The notes below the pieces were generated by a model, which saw nothing but the letters and a program-made list of their open reading frames with translations, searched no databases and had not been told where the DNA came from. Below, piece after piece: positions 11,232 through 21,789 of a DNA stretch of 64,000 nt (position 1 is the stretch's first letter; each line of letters opens with the position of its first letter). Both the position numbers and the translations under genes were made by a program. This DNA is from Halomonas elongata (GTDB taxonomy: Bacteria > Pseudomonadota > Gammaproteobacteria > Pseudomonadales > Halomonadaceae), in the NCBI RefSeq assembly GCF_029081005.1, contig NZ_JAJQTQ010000002.1:1-64000 (forward strand). The letters run 5' to 3'.

Positions 11232-12452
11232 ATGGCCTGGAATGAGCCCGGTGGCGGCAACCAGCATGACCCCTGGAGTGGTGGGGGCCGCCGAGGTGGC
11301 AACGGCGGTGGAGGTAAAGGGGGCGGCAATCAGGGCCCCCCGGACCTCGACGAGGCCCTGAAGAAATTTCAGAACAAGCTCAACAGCATGTTGGGTGGCC
11401 GCGGCAAGCGCGGCGGCAATGGTGGCGGCTCGGGTGGCGGCGGCAAGCCGCGCAATGTCTTCGCGTTGCCGGGCCTGCTGCTGATCGTGGCATTGGCCAT
11501 CTGGGCCGCCTCGGGGTTCTATCTGGTCGATCAGGCCGAGCGGGGCGTGGTACTGCGTTTCGGCAAGTACCAGGAAACCGTGACGCCGGGCCTGCAGTGG
11601 AACCCGCCGTTGATCGATGACGTGCGCATGGTCAATGTGACCCGGGTGCGCTCCCTTACTCAGACTCAGTCGATGCTGACCCAGGACGAGAACATCGTCT
11701 CCGTCGAGATATCGGCTCAGTACCAGGTCGCCGACCCGCGCGGTTACGTGCTCAATGTGCGTGATCCCGAGCTCAGCCTGGAGAATGCCCTGAACTCCGC
11801 CCTGCGTCATGTGGTGGGTGGCACCGACATGATCGATATCCTGACCTCGGGTCGCGAGATTCTCGGCAGCTCGGTCAACAGTCGCCTGCAGTCCTACCTG
11901 GATAGCTATGGCACCGGCATCATGCTGCAGACCTTGAACATCGAATCCACCTCGCCGCCCGATGCCGTGCAGGATGCCTTCGATGACGTCATTCGCGCCC
12001 GCGAGGATCGCCAGCGAACCATCAACGAGGCCATGGCCTATGCCAACGCGGTGATTCCCGCCGCTCAGGGTCAGGCACAGCGCGTCGTCGAGCAGGGTCA
12101 GGGGTATCGCGAATCGGTGGTGGCCGAGGCACGTGGTCAGGCCAACCGCTTCAATTCTCTCCTGACTCAGTACCAGGGGGCCCCGGCCATCATGCGTGAG
12201 CGCCTCTATCTGGATACGCTGTCCGAGGTCTATAGCGGTACGCCGAAGGTGATGGTCGATGTCACCGAGCAGAGTCCGCTGATGGTCCTGCCGATGGATC
12301 GCCTCAAGCGCAGTGGCACCGGCAGCCAGTCGGGCGACGCCGAGCTCCAGGTGGATCAGCAGCTGCTCGAACGCTTGCGTACTTCCCAGTCCTCATCCAG
12401 CTCGAGCAACAGCAGCACCAGCAGCAACGGAATTCGCAGGGAGGGTCGCTGA
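11232..12452 (+). CDS. hflK: FtsH protease regulator HflK (SPFH family)
   Basis: Inner-membrane SPFH/band-7 protein that forms a cage with HflC around FtsH and modulates membrane-protein degradation. The 406-residue product has a Gly/Asn-rich cytoplasmic N-terminal tail (1-75), one membrane segment (about 78-98), the SPFH domain (about 100-280, including DQAERGVVLRFGKY) and an Ala/Gln/Glu helical region (about 290-340). It ends in a low-complexity Ser/Asn tail. The gene is followed one base later by hflC, so the pair is co-translated. Confidence 0.96.
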   Translation: MAWNEPGGGNQHDPWSGGGRRGGNGGGGKGGGNQGPPDLDEALKKFQNKLNSMLGGRGKRGGNGGGSGGGGKPRNVFALPGLLLIVALAIWAASGFYLVDQAERGVVLRFGKYQETVTPGLQWNPPLIDDVRMVNVTRVRSLTQTQSMLTQDENIVSVEISAQYQVADPRGYVLNVRDPELSLENALNSALRHVVGGTDMIDILTSGREILGSSVNSRLQSYLDSYGTGIMLQTLNIESTSPPDAVQDAFDDVIRAREDRQRTINEAMAYANAVIPAAQGQAQRVVEQGQGYRESVVAEARGQANRFNSLLTQYQGAPAIMRERLYLDTLSEVYSGTPKVMVDVTEQSPLMVLPMDRLKRSGTGSQSGDAELQVDQQLLERLRTSQSSSSSSNSSTSSNGIRREGR

Positions 12453-12453
12453 A

Positions 12454-13335
12454 ATGATCAATAATCGTTCCCTGCTCATCGTCGGTGGCCTGGCCGCCGC
12501 CGCCTGGCTGGCCAGCAGCAGCCTGTATGTGGTCGACGAAACCGAGCGCGCGGTCAAACTTCGCTTCGGTGAGATCGTCGAGGAGAACATTCAGCCGGGC
12601 CTGCACTTCAAGGTCCCGATCACCCAGACGATCCGCAAGTTCGATACCCGGGTGTTGACCCTGGATACCGATGCCAGCCGTTATCTGACGCTGGAACAGA
12701 AGGCGGTGATCGTCGACTCCTACGTCAAGTGGCAGGTGGTCGATCCGACCCGCTATTACGAGGCTACCGCCGGTGACGAGATGCAGGCCGTGCGCCTGAT
12801 TCATCCGCGTGTCGACGAGAGCCTGCGTAACGAGTTCGGTCGCCTGAATCTACAGCAGATCATTTCCGAGCAACGCGACGAGCTGATGACCGGACCCACC
12901 CAGAATCTCGACGAGCTGATGCGCGACGAGCTGGGGGTGGCCATCCTCGACATTCGCGTCAAGCGCATCGACCTGCCCGAGGATGTCTCCTCGGCGGTAT
13001 ACGATCGCATGCGCTCGGAACGCGAGCGTGAGGCCCGTGAATGGCGTGCCCAGGGGCAGGAGGAAGCCGAGCGCATTCGTGCCAATGCCGACCGTCGCCG
13101 TCAGGTGCTGCTGGCCCAGGCCCAGGAGCGTTCCGAGACCCTGCGTGGTGAAGGCGATGCCGAAGCGGCGGCGATCTTCTCGCAGGCCTACGGCAAGGAC
13201 GAGGAGTTCTTCTCCTTCTGGCGCAGTCTCGAGGCTTATCGCGACAGCTTCCAGGGAGATGGCGACATGCTGGTACTGGATCCGTCCAGCGATTTCTTCC
13301 AGTATCTCAAGACCCCGACGCCGACCGACGAATGA
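12454..13335 (+). CDS. hflC: FtsH protease regulator HflC (SPFH family)
   Basis: Partner of HflK in the periplasm-facing complex around FtsH. The 293-residue product has one N-terminal membrane segment (about 5-25), then VDETERAVKLRFGEI at the start of the SPFH domain and a long charged helix (about 185-250) containing ERERERE-like and AEAAAIFSQAYGKD segments. I chose the ATG one base after the hflK stop because the family begins with a short MINNRSLL-like leader; longer in-frame sequence upstream overlaps hflK. Confidence 0.96.
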   Translation: MINNRSLLIVGGLAAAAWLASSSLYVVDETERAVKLRFGEIVEENIQPGLHFKVPITQTIRKFDTRVLTLDTDASRYLTLEQKAVIVDSYVKWQVVDPTRYYEATAGDEMQAVRLIHPRVDESLRNEFGRLNLQQIISEQRDELMTGPTQNLDELMRDELGVAILDIRVKRIDLPEDVSSAVYDRMRSEREREAREWRAQGQEEAERIRANADRRRQVLLAQAQERSETLRGEGDAEAAAIFSQAYGKDEEFFSFWRSLEAYRDSFQGDGDMLVLDPSSDFFQYLKTPTPTDE

Positions 13336-13356
13336 CCCGGTTGGCCGGTTGAAGTC

Positions 13357-13407
13357 ATGAACCCGGGAAGGCGCCGGTGCCGAGCCGGCATCGGCGCCAG
13401 GGTTCAT
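13357..13407 (+). promoter_or_regulatory. Long hairpin downstream of hflC
   Basis: ATGAACCC at 13357-13364 and GGGTTCAT at 13400-13407 are perfect inverted repeats. Between them GGCGCCGGTGCC and GGCATCGGCGCC also pair. The whole can fold as a roughly 20-bp stem with a small mismatch. There is no T-run, so it may be an RNA-stabilising or processing structure. Confidence 0.5.
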
Positions 13408-13435
13408 CCTGACGCCAAACGTGATAGAATCGGTA

Positions 13436-13460
13436 AACCGGGCGTGGCCCGGTTTTTTTG
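13436..13460 (+). terminator. Rho-independent terminator of the hfq-hflXKC operon
   Basis: AACCGGGC, loop GTG, GCCCGGTT, then a run of T residues. This is a classic intrinsic terminator about 100 bp after the hflC stop and before hisZ. Confidence 0.85.
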
Positions 13461-13567
13461 TGGCCTATCCACTCCCGGCGAGCTTTCTCCGGCATCCCGC
13501 CATGCTTGTGTTCCGCCATGCCGCGAGGCTCGCGCAGGCCAAACCACTGTCTTGCAGGAAGAACGAC

Positions 13568-14764
13568 ATGACCATCGCTGACCGCTGGCTCTTGCCCGAC
13601 GGCATGGACGAAGTGCTGCCGCCCCAGGCCAGCCGCATGGAGGAATTGCGCCGGGCGCTGCTCGATCTCTACCACGGCTGGGGCTATGACCAGGTCATGC
13701 CGCCTCCCGTGGAATTCCTCGACTCTCTGCTTACCGGGACCGGCACCGAGCTGGATCTGCAGACCTTCAAGCTTACCGATCAGATGACCGGCCGTATGAT
13801 GGGGGCCAGCGCCGATGTCACCCCGCAGGTGGCACGCATGGACGCTCACTCCCTCAAGCGGCAGGGACCCGTACGGCTGTGCTATTGCGCCAATGTGCTG
13901 CGTGCCAAGGCCGATCAGTATCAAGGCGGACGAAGCCCGGTCCAGGTGGGGCTGGAGCTCTTCGGTCATGCCGGTCTGGAGGCCGATCTCGAGATTCTGC
14001 GCCTGGCGTTGACGAGCCTTTCCGTCGCCGGTGCCGGCGAGGTTCACCTGGCGCTCGGTCATATCGGCATCTATCGTAGCCTGGTGGAGGCCGCCGAGCT
14101 TTCATCGGAGCAGGAGCGTGCGGTGTTCGAGGCCCTCGAGCTGAAGTCGCCGGGCGCCCTGTCGAGCCGAGTCGAGGAATGTGTCGCCGATCCGGTGCTG
14201 GCGGAGATGTTCCGTGCCCTGGTGGCGTTGCATGGCGGCCCCGAGGTGCTCGACGAGGCCCGGGAGGCGTTTGCCGAAGCGCCCCAGGCGGTGGGCGCCG
14301 CCCTCGACCAGTTGCGGGCACTGCATCGTGGCGTGACCGCCGAGCATCCGGAGGTCGAGCTTTATTTCGATCTGGCCGAGCTGCGAGGGTATCAGTACCA
14401 CACCGGCATGATGTTCTCTGCCTATGTGCCCGGTTACGGCCAGGCCCTGGCCAAGGGCGGACGCTACGATGATACCGGACGCGCCTTCGGGCGTGCCCGG
14501 CCGGCTACCGGCTTTTCCCTGGAACTCAAGCTGTTGGCGACCCTGACGCCGAAAGAGTCCCGGGGTGACGGTATCTGGGCGCCGGCCGAAGGCGAGGGGC
14601 TGGCCGAGACCGTCAAGGACCTGCGCCAGCGAGGGGAACGAGTCGTCCAGGCACTGCCGGGACAACGAACCGGTCCTGATCAACATCATTGCCAGCGACA
14701 CCTGGTACCGGCCGATGACGGCTGGCGGGTGGAAGCGCTGCCATCTTCCGATGACCCGGCCTGA
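13568..14764 (+). CDS. hisZ: ATP phosphoribosyltransferase regulatory subunit HisZ
   Basis: Catalytically inactive histidyl-tRNA-synthetase paralogue that binds the short form of HisG and gives it activity and histidine feedback, the first step of histidine synthesis. The 398-residue product has class II-like segments: TPQVARMDAH, LCYCANVLR, a remnant of the HisRS histidine motif in RGYQYHTGMMFSAY, and GGRYDDTG. The ending QRHLVPADDGWRVEALP fits the family. I placed the start at 13568 (MTIADRWLLPDGM); the 49 upstream in-frame residues overlap the terminator region. The order hflC-hisZ-purA is common in Pseudomonas relatives. Confidence 0.93.
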   Translation: MTIADRWLLPDGMDEVLPPQASRMEELRRALLDLYHGWGYDQVMPPPVEFLDSLLTGTGTELDLQTFKLTDQMTGRMMGASADVTPQVARMDAHSLKRQGPVRLCYCANVLRAKADQYQGGRSPVQVGLELFGHAGLEADLEILRLALTSLSVAGAGEVHLALGHIGIYRSLVEAAELSSEQERAVFEALELKSPGALSSRVEECVADPVLAEMFRALVALHGGPEVLDEAREAFAEAPQAVGAALDQLRALHRGVTAEHPEVELYFDLAELRGYQYHTGMMFSAYVPGYGQALAKGGRYDDTGRAFGRARPATGFSLELKLLATLTPKESRGDGIWAPAEGEGLAETVKDLRQRGERVVQALPGQRTGPDQHHCQRHLVPADDGWRVEALPSSDDPA

Positions 14765-16126
<1,362 letters not shown>

Positions 16127-16156
16127 GATAGTCAGGCCACCTGAGCTGCGCAACCG

Positions 16157-16193
16157 CGCCGCCCATCGGAACCTTCCGGTGGGCGGCGTTTTC
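16157..16193 (+). terminator. Terminator of purA
   Basis: CGCCGCCCA and TGGGCGGCG arms with an inner CGGA/TCCG pairing, followed by TTTTC. It lies about 30 bp after the purA stop. Confidence 0.75.
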
Positions 16194-16244
16194 GTTGGTG
16201 ACGCTGATGCGTGGAGGGCCCTGAATGCGCTGGGGGGCCTGAAT

Positions 16245-16275
16245 GAAATTGCCCCGCACGAGGCGGGGCAATTTC
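16245..16275. terminator. Symmetric hairpin between purA and the BCCT gene, probably bidirectional terminator
   Basis: GAAATTGCCCCGC and GCGGGGCAATTTC form a perfect 13-bp stem with a 5-base loop. It sits between two convergent genes and reads the same on both strands. Confidence 0.6.
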
Positions 16276-16311
16276 GGGTCTTGACGAGCAGGCTCCAGGG
16301 CCCGGCATCGA

Positions 16312-17973
16312 TCAGACGCTCTTGGGCTCACTCATCAGGCCCTTGATGATGGCGTAGCAGGCCGCCAGAAGCACCAGGGTGAAGGGCAGGCCGGTGGTGA
16401 TCACCGCGGTCTGCAGGGCCGTCAGGCCGCCACCCAGCAGCAGGGCGATGGCGATGGCACCCTCGATGACGCACCAGAACACGCGCTGCGAGGTGGGGGC
16501 GTCGACTTTGCCGCCGGCGGTGATGGAGTCGATCACCAGCGAACCGGAGTCCGAGGAGGTGATGAAGAACACCATGACCAGCACGATACCGACGAAGGAC
16601 GTGATGGCGGTCAGCGGCAACTGGCCGAGCATTTCGAACAACTGCAGCTCCAGTGCCGCGTTCTGTACGCCCTCGAAGCCGTCGGTGACGTACTGGTCGA
16701 TGGCGGTGCCGCCGAAGGCGGTCATCCACAGCACCGAGACCACGGACGGCACCAGCAGCACGGCGATCAGGAACTCACGCACGGTGCGGCCACGGCTGAC
16801 CCGCGCGATGAACATGCCGACGAAGGGCGACCAGGAGATCCACCAGGCCCAGTAGAAGGCGGTCCAGCCCTGGCTGAAGTTGGCATCCTCGCGCCCGAAG
16901 GGCATGGACAGTGCCGGCAGGTTGACGACGTAGGCGACCAGGTTCTCGAAGAAGCCCGTGGCGATCATCAGGGTCGGCCCGACGGCGATCACGAACACCA
17001 GCAGGATGAAGGCCAATGCCATGTTGAGCTGAGAGAGGCGCTGCACGCCCTTGTCGACGCCCAGCACGACGGAACCCAGTGCCACGACCGTGATACCCAT
17101 GATCAGCAGTACCATGGTGGCATCCGTATCGGGTGTCCCGAACAGGTAACCGAGACCCGCCGACGCCTGGGACGCACCGAGCCCCAGCGAGGTGGCCAGC
17201 CCGAACAGGGTCGCGAATACCGCCAGGATGTCGATGACATGGCCGGCCCAGCCCCAGACGCGCTCACCCAGGATCGGGTAGAAGATGGAGCGCATGGTCA
17301 GCGGAAGGCCCTTGTTGTAGGAAAAGATCGCCAGCGCCAGGGCGACGACGGCGTAGATCCCCCAGGGATGCAGGCCCCAGTGGAAGATGGTCGCGGCCAT
17401 GCCCAGGGTGATGGCGCCCTGCTGGTCACCGGCGGCGGCGCCCAACGGGGCCCAGTCGGTCCGTACGCCGTTCTCCACCGTGGTGCCGCCCATGGCGGTA
17501 CCGAAGTGGGTCATCGGCTCGGAGACGCCGTAGAACATCAGGCCGATGCCCATCCCGGCGGCGAACAGCATCGCGAACCAGCCCGCGTAGCTGAAGTCCG
17601 GAGTGGCGTGGGCCCCACCGATTCGTACCTTGCCCATGGGCGTGAAGATCAGCACCACGGCGAGGATCACGAAGATATTGGCGGCCAGCAGGAAGAACCA
17701 GGAGAGGTTGCCGGTCAACACACCGAAGATGGCGTTGAAGAGCGGTTCGATCTGGTTCTGCATGGCCAGGGTGATGATCACGAAGAACAGGATCACCAGC
17801 GACGAGATGGTGAAGACCTTACCATGAAGGTCCATGTCCACCCCGAACTTGGAGGCGGTGATGTTGTCCTGCCCGATCACGTAATCGGTATCGATGAGGT
17901 TGGCGGGTCCATCCGGGGCGGGGATGCCCTCGGATCCCGCTTTGGCCTCTTGGGCTTTATCGTCGTTCGTCAC
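16312..17973 (-). CDS. BCCT-family osmoprotectant transporter, probably glycine betaine
   Basis: Sodium- or proton-coupled carrier of the betaine/carnitine/choline family that imports compatible solutes under salt stress. The 553-residue product has a hydrophilic N-terminal tail of about 50 residues and about twelve membrane segments. It carries the GMGIG motif near residue 140 (AAGMGIGLMFYGVSEP), which in characterised members goes with betaine rather than choline. The FHWGLHPWGIYA and FYWAWWISWSPFVGMFIAR segments form the tryptophan box. The C-terminal tail is short, unlike osmosensing BetP. The start is GTG at 17973 behind AAGGAG. It follows a wrecked universal-stress-protein gene in the same direction. 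Choline or ectoine uptake cannot be excluded. Confidence 0.9.
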   Translation of the reverse strand: MTNDDKAQEAKAGSEGIPAPDGPANLIDTDYVIGQDNITASKFGVDMDLHGKVFTISSLVILFFVIITLAMQNQIEPLFNAIFGVLTGNLSWFFLLAANIFVILAVVLIFTPMGKVRIGGAHATPDFSYAGWFAMLFAAGMGIGLMFYGVSEPMTHFGTAMGGTTVENGVRTDWAPLGAAAGDQQGAITLGMAATIFHWGLHPWGIYAVVALALAIFSYNKGLPLTMRSIFYPILGERVWGWAGHVIDILAVFATLFGLATSLGLGASQASAGLGYLFGTPDTDATMVLLIMGITVVALGSVVLGVDKGVQRLSQLNMALAFILLVFVIAVGPTLMIATGFFENLVAYVVNLPALSMPFGREDANFSQGWTAFYWAWWISWSPFVGMFIARVSRGRTVREFLIAVLLVPSVVSVLWMTAFGGTAIDQYVTDGFEGVQNAALELQLFEMLGQLPLTAITSFVGIVLVMVFFITSSDSGSLVIDSITAGGKVDAPTSQRVFWCVIEGAIAIALLLGGGLTALQTAVITTGLPFTLVLLAACYAIIKGLMSEPKSV

Positions 17974-18018
17974 GGGACTTCTCCTTGTTGACGTCGATGA
18001 ACGGTGGGAAGCGAGGCG

Positions 18019-18198
18019 TCAGTCGCGCGAGAGAGGCGCGAGGACTCCCGACACCTCGGCATGTGTGGCGACCTTGCCGCCAGGCGAGAAGCCGGCATTG
18101 GCCCGATGGTGGGAGGGCTTCGCCACCCGCTCGGTACCGACCTCGTCGATGGGTTCCACAAATGCCGGATCCATGGGCACCATGATCCGCTTGAACAT
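18019..18198 (-). pseudogene. Universal stress protein (UspA family) remnant with large internal deletion
   Basis: The 59-codon reading frame starts with MFKRIMVPMDPAFVE, the first beta strand of a UspA-family protein. It passes directly into IDEVGTERV and GGKVATHAEVSGVL, which resemble the C-terminal strand/ATP-loop region of USPs that accompany solute carriers. A normal family member is about 140-150 residues, so the middle 80 or so are missing. The ribosome binding site (GGGAGGAGC) and ATG remain, and the BCCT carrier follows 45 bases downstream. In H. elongata the analogous TeaD regulates an ectoine carrier. The assignment rests on my reading of the two ends; a novel small protein is the alternative. 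Confidence 0.5.
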
Positions 18199-18476
18199 GT
18201 TCCGTGCTCCTCCCTGGTATCTCGCATGTTGATGACACGACAAGTGTGGCCGTTTGACGATGATCGTGCGGGTCGTCACTTTCAACGGCCTGTTTCGCCA
18301 CGAATCGTTGCATACCGTACATCATCTCATGTGAATCGTCTGCGCTTGGCGACACATCCAGGCGGGAATGGCTATGTCATGTCGCGATCATGATCGTCCG
18401 AACGATTGTTTTGATGAGAAATCCTGCTCTCGAGCTCCTATGTATTGAATTTCTTCATCGTTGATGTCGCCCTCAT
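18199..18476. other. Non-coding spacer upstream of the USP remnant and BCCT gene
   Basis: About 280 bases with no credible gene on either strand. It should hold the promoter of the USP remnant-BCCT transcript on the minus strand. I see no specific operator that I can name. The 3' end of proX lies beyond it. Confidence 0.5.
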
Positions 18477-18508
18477 GAAAAGGGGAAGCACCGACCGGTG
18501 CCTCCCCT
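18477..18508 (-). terminator. Terminator of proVWX
   Basis: Read on the minus strand, GAGGGGAGGCACC, a short loop and GGTGCTTCCCC form a stem followed by TTTT. It lies about 65 bases after the proX stop. Confidence 0.75.
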
Positions 18509-18574
18509 CTGCGACATGCGAGCCATTGCGTACCAGCTCGCTTATCGGGAACCCTTACTGGCTCCGGTTCGAAC

Positions 18575-19447
18575 TCACGACTCGGGCAGCCATTCCTGCA
18601 CGACGTCCTGGTTGTCCTCGACCCACTGCTTGGCATTCTCGTACGGGTCGGAACCTTCTTCCTGGTTCATCAACATGACTTCGCCCATCTGCTCGGGCGT
18701 CCACTCGAAGGCGTCGAGGATGGCGTAGGCCTCCGGCATGTCCTCTTCCAGCCCCTGACGCGCGATGGTGTTGATGTGCTCGGCGCCACCATAGACGTTC
18801 TTGGGATCGTCCAGGTACTTGAGGTCCCAGCGGGCGAACATCCAGTGCGGCGTCCAGCCGGTCACCACGATGTCGCGCTCGTTCTGGATGGCCGATTGCA
18901 GGGCGGCGGTCATGGTGGCACCGCTGCCGCTGCGCAGGCTGAGGTCCAGGCCATACTCGTCGACGACGTCCTCGCTCAGGCCCATCAGGCCGGCGCCCGG
19001 ATCGATGCCGATGATCTCGTTGTCGAAGGTTTCGGCGTTGGCGTTGAGCTCATCGATGGAGTCGACGTCCGTGTATTCGGGCACGACCAGCCCGAGCTTG
19101 GTGCCTTCCAGGTTCGGGCCGAGGTTCTCGATCTTGTCGCCGACACGTTCCAGATAGTCGGCGTGGGTCGAGGGCAGCCAGGCGGCGACGATGGCGTCGG
19201 AGTCGCCGGTGGACACCGCCTGCCACATGGCGGCGGCGGACAACGAGGTCAGCTCGACGTCGTAACCGGCCTGCTCCAGCACGGCGCGAACCACGTTGGT
19301 GGAGGCGACTTCCGAAGACCACTCGACATATCCCAGCTCGACAGTTCCCTTGTCCTGAGCCTGGGCGGTACCGGCGGCGAGGGCGGTGCCGGCGGCCAGG
19401 GCGATGCCAGCGATGCGAAGACTATGGCGCATAGGTTGCTTGGTCAT
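18575..19447 (-). CDS. proX: Glycine betaine ABC transporter, periplasmic binding protein
   Basis: Captures quaternary-ammonium osmoprotectants in the periplasm for the ProVW importer. The 290-residue product has an Ala-rich signal peptide ending GTAQAQ, then ELGYVEWSSEVASTNVV, a typical start of OpuAC-type domains, and ends with EWTPEQMGEVML and a Trp-rich C-terminus. Several Trp residues (WLPSTHADY, WTPHWMFARW) are candidates for the aromatic betaine cage. I chose the ATG at 19447 (MTKQPMRHS); an earlier in-frame ATG adds basic, non-signal residues. It is third in the proV-proW-proX order. Confidence 0.92.
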   Translation of the reverse strand: MTKQPMRHSLRIAGIALAAGTALAAGTAQAQDKGTVELGYVEWSSEVASTNVVRAVLEQAGYDVELTSLSAAAMWQAVSTGDSDAIVAAWLPSTHADYLERVGDKIENLGPNLEGTKLGLVVPEYTDVDSIDELNANAETFDNEIIGIDPGAGLMGLSEDVVDEYGLDLSLRSGSGATMTAALQSAIQNERDIVVTGWTPHWMFARWDLKYLDDPKNVYGGAEHINTIARQGLEEDMPEAYAILDAFEWTPEQMGEVMLMNQEEGSDPYENAKQWVEDNQDVVQEWLPES

Positions 19448-19533
19448 CTGGTTTGCCTTTATTGAAGATGTGTCTAAAGGATGCAGACGCGGGCAGAAGT
19501 ATGCAACCTTGTGCCCGCGACGGCGCCGAGACA

Positions 19534-20376
19534 TCAGGACTTGCGTTGCTTGCGCAGCGACTGGGTGACGCGGTCGAGGATCATGGCCAGGATGACCACG
19601 GCGATACCGGCTTCGAAGCCGTCACCCGGGCGAAGGCGCTGGATGGCGCGCCAGACTTCGCTGCCCAGGCCATCGGCGCCGATCATGGCGGCGATCACCA
19701 CCATGGAGAGGGCCAGCATGATCGTCTGGTTGATGCCGGCCATGACCGTGGGCAACGACATCGGCAACTGGACCTTGATCAGCTTCTGACTGCGGGTGGC
19801 GCCGTAGGCGTCGGCGGCTTCGACCAGCTCCACCGGTACCTGTCGGATACCCAGGGTGGTGAAACGGATGGCGGGCGGCATGGAGAAGATCACGGTGGCG
19901 AAGATCGCCGATACCGAGCCGATGCCGAAGAACGGGATTGCCGGAATCAGGTAGACGAAGGCCGGCATGGTCTGCATGAAGTCCAGCACCGGCATGATGG
20001 TCTTGTAGAGTCGCTCGGAGAGCGCGGCGGCGATGCCCACCGGCAGGGCGATGACCACTGCCACCAGGGTGGCGATCACCACCAGGGTCAGGGTCTCGAT
20101 CATAGGGTCCCACAGGCCCAGGTTCCAGATCAGCGCCAGGCCGATGGCGGCGCCGATGGCCAGGCGAGAATTGGCCAGCCACCAGCACAGAGCGACGATG
20201 ATCGCCAGCAGTGACCAGTCGGGTAGCCACATCAGTGCATCGTTGAGGCCATCGATACCGGTCTGTGTCACTCGGGAGATGCCGCGGGTCACGATGGAAT
20301 ATTCACTGGTCAGCCAGTTCAGGCCACCTTCGATCCAGTCACCCAGCGGAATGCGCGGAATGTCGATAGCCATCAT
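19534..20376 (-). CDS. proW: Glycine betaine ABC transporter, permease
   Basis: Inner-membrane channel subunit of the ProU-type importer. The 280-residue product has several hydrophobic segments and the EAA-type coupling loop around EAADAYGATRSQKLIKVQLP, which contacts the ATPase. It is shorter than E. coli ProW because it lacks the long N-terminal extension, and so resembles OpuAB. The ATG overlaps the proV stop by 4 bp. Confidence 0.94.
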   Translation of the reverse strand: MMAIDIPRIPLGDWIEGGLNWLTSEYSIVTRGISRVTQTGIDGLNDALMWLPDWSLLAIIVALCWWLANSRLAIGAAIGLALIWNLGLWDPMIETLTLVVIATLVAVVIALPVGIAAALSERLYKTIMPVLDFMQTMPAFVYLIPAIPFFGIGSVSAIFATVIFSMPPAIRFTTLGIRQVPVELVEAADAYGATRSQKLIKVQLPMSLPTVMAGINQTIMLALSMVVIAAMIGADGLGSEVWRAIQRLRPGDGFEAGIAVVILAMILDRVTQSLRKQRKS

Positions 20377-21575
20377 TCTTCTCCTGCCTGTGCGAGTTCA
20401 TCCAGGACGGCGCCTTTGATCACCACGCCCTGAAGCACCTTTTCGTCGTCCACGACGGCGATGGGGAAACGGTTCTCGCTGAACATGGCGAACAGGTTGT
20501 GCAGCGGCTCTTCCCGCGTCACGCTGCGAAAGTCCTGCGTCATGGCCTCGGTCACCTTTTCCTTGCCCTGCTCCAGTGCTTCGCTCGCGGCATCGGCGTC
20601 GATCAGCCCGATCAGACGGCGTTCGCGGTCGAGGATGTAGATGGAGTCGAGGCTGTGCTCGCGCATCTTGCGCAGTGCAGTACGCGGTCCGTCACTGTCA
20701 CGCACCGTGGAACGCACCTTGCGCATGGCACTCTCGGCGGTGAGGATGCGGGCTTTGTCGACCCCCTCGATGAAGCGCCGTACATAGTCATCCGCCGGCT
20801 TGGTGAGGATCTCTTCGGGCGTGCCGATCTGTACCACTTCACCGTCCTTGAGCAGCACGATGCGATCACCGATGGTCAGTGCCTCATCGAGATCGTGGGT
20901 GATGAAGACGGTGGTCTTCTTCATGCGATGCTGCAGGGCCAGCAGTTCCTGCTGCATGTCGCCGCGGATCAACGGGTCGAGGGCCGAGAAGGCCTCGTCC
21001 ATCAGCAGCACGGTGGCGTCGTTGGCCAGTGCACGGGCCAGGCCGACACGCTGTTGCATGCCGCCGGAGAGCTGATTGGGGTAGGCGTCCTCCCAGCCGT
21101 CCAGACCGACCTGCTTGAGGGAGTTGTCCGCGGCTTCCCGCCGCGTTGCCGCGTCGATACCCCGCACTTCGAGGCCGAATTCAGCGTTCTGGCGCACGGT
21201 ACGATTGGGGAAGAGGGCGAAGTTCTGGAACACCATGGAGAAGTGGCGTCGGCGGCATTCCAGGAGTTCCTTCTCCTTGAGATCGGGAATGTTCTCGCCG
21301 TCGATGACGATGTCGCCCTCGGTGGGCTCGATCAGTCGGTTGAGGCAGCGGATCAGGGTCGACTTCCCCGACCCGGAGAGCCCCATGATCACCAGAAGTT
21401 CACCCTCGTGAACATCGAAGTCGATGTTGGAGAGGCCCAGGGTCTGGCCGGTCTTGTCGAGGATCTCGGGCCGTTTCAGGCCCTGGTCGCGCAACTCGAG
21501 CGCCTTCTTCGGCTGGTTGCCGAAGACCTTGCTGAGATTGCGGACCCGAATCTTGACGTTTCGGTTGTCACTCAT
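20373..21575 (-). CDS. proV: Glycine betaine ABC transporter, ATP-binding subunit with CBS domains
   Basis: Drives betaine import. The 400-residue product has Walker A GLSGSGKST, signature LSGGMQQRVGLARAL, Walker B VLLMDEAFSALDP and the switch His in FITHDLDEAL. It ends with two CBS modules (about 275-395) that sense ionic strength in OpuA-type transporters. The length equals that of E. coli ProV. It is the first gene of the - strand operon. Osmotic induction is expected from the family, but I cannot point to a defined operator. Confidence 0.96.
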   Translation of the reverse strand: MSDNRNVKIRVRNLSKVFGNQPKKALELRDQGLKRPEILDKTGQTLGLSNIDFDVHEGELLVIMGLSGSGKSTLIRCLNRLIEPTEGDIVIDGENIPDLKEKELLECRRRHFSMVFQNFALFPNRTVRQNAEFGLEVRGIDAATRREAADNSLKQVGLDGWEDAYPNQLSGGMQQRVGLARALANDATVLLMDEAFSALDPLIRGDMQQELLALQHRMKKTTVFITHDLDEALTIGDRIVLLKDGEVVQIGTPEEILTKPADDYVRRFIEGVDKARILTAESAMRKVRSTVRDSDGPRTALRKMREHSLDSIYILDRERRLIGLIDADAASEALEQGKEKVTEAMTQDFRSVTREEPLHNLFAMFSENRFPIAVVDDEKVLQGVVIKGAVLDELAQAGEE

Positions 21576-21789
21576 TGCTGTGCCTTAGTGGCCCCTGGTC
21601 GTGGCGCGGACGCCCTGACCGGTGCCTGGTTGGGATGAGGGATCGCATCAGGATGCCGGGCGGCAGTGTTGACGCGCACGAGGCGGCATACCCTAGCGTT
21701 GGTTGAATGGTGATTCAAACACGCCGGGTGGCCATGAACGCCCGGAAAGCGCAGGATGCGGCGCCTTCCGTTGCCTGTGCCGTCGGCAA

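Noticed and set aside
9699..11810. 703-codon antisense frame over hflX and hflK
   Set aside because: It crosses gene boundaries and has no recognisable domain.
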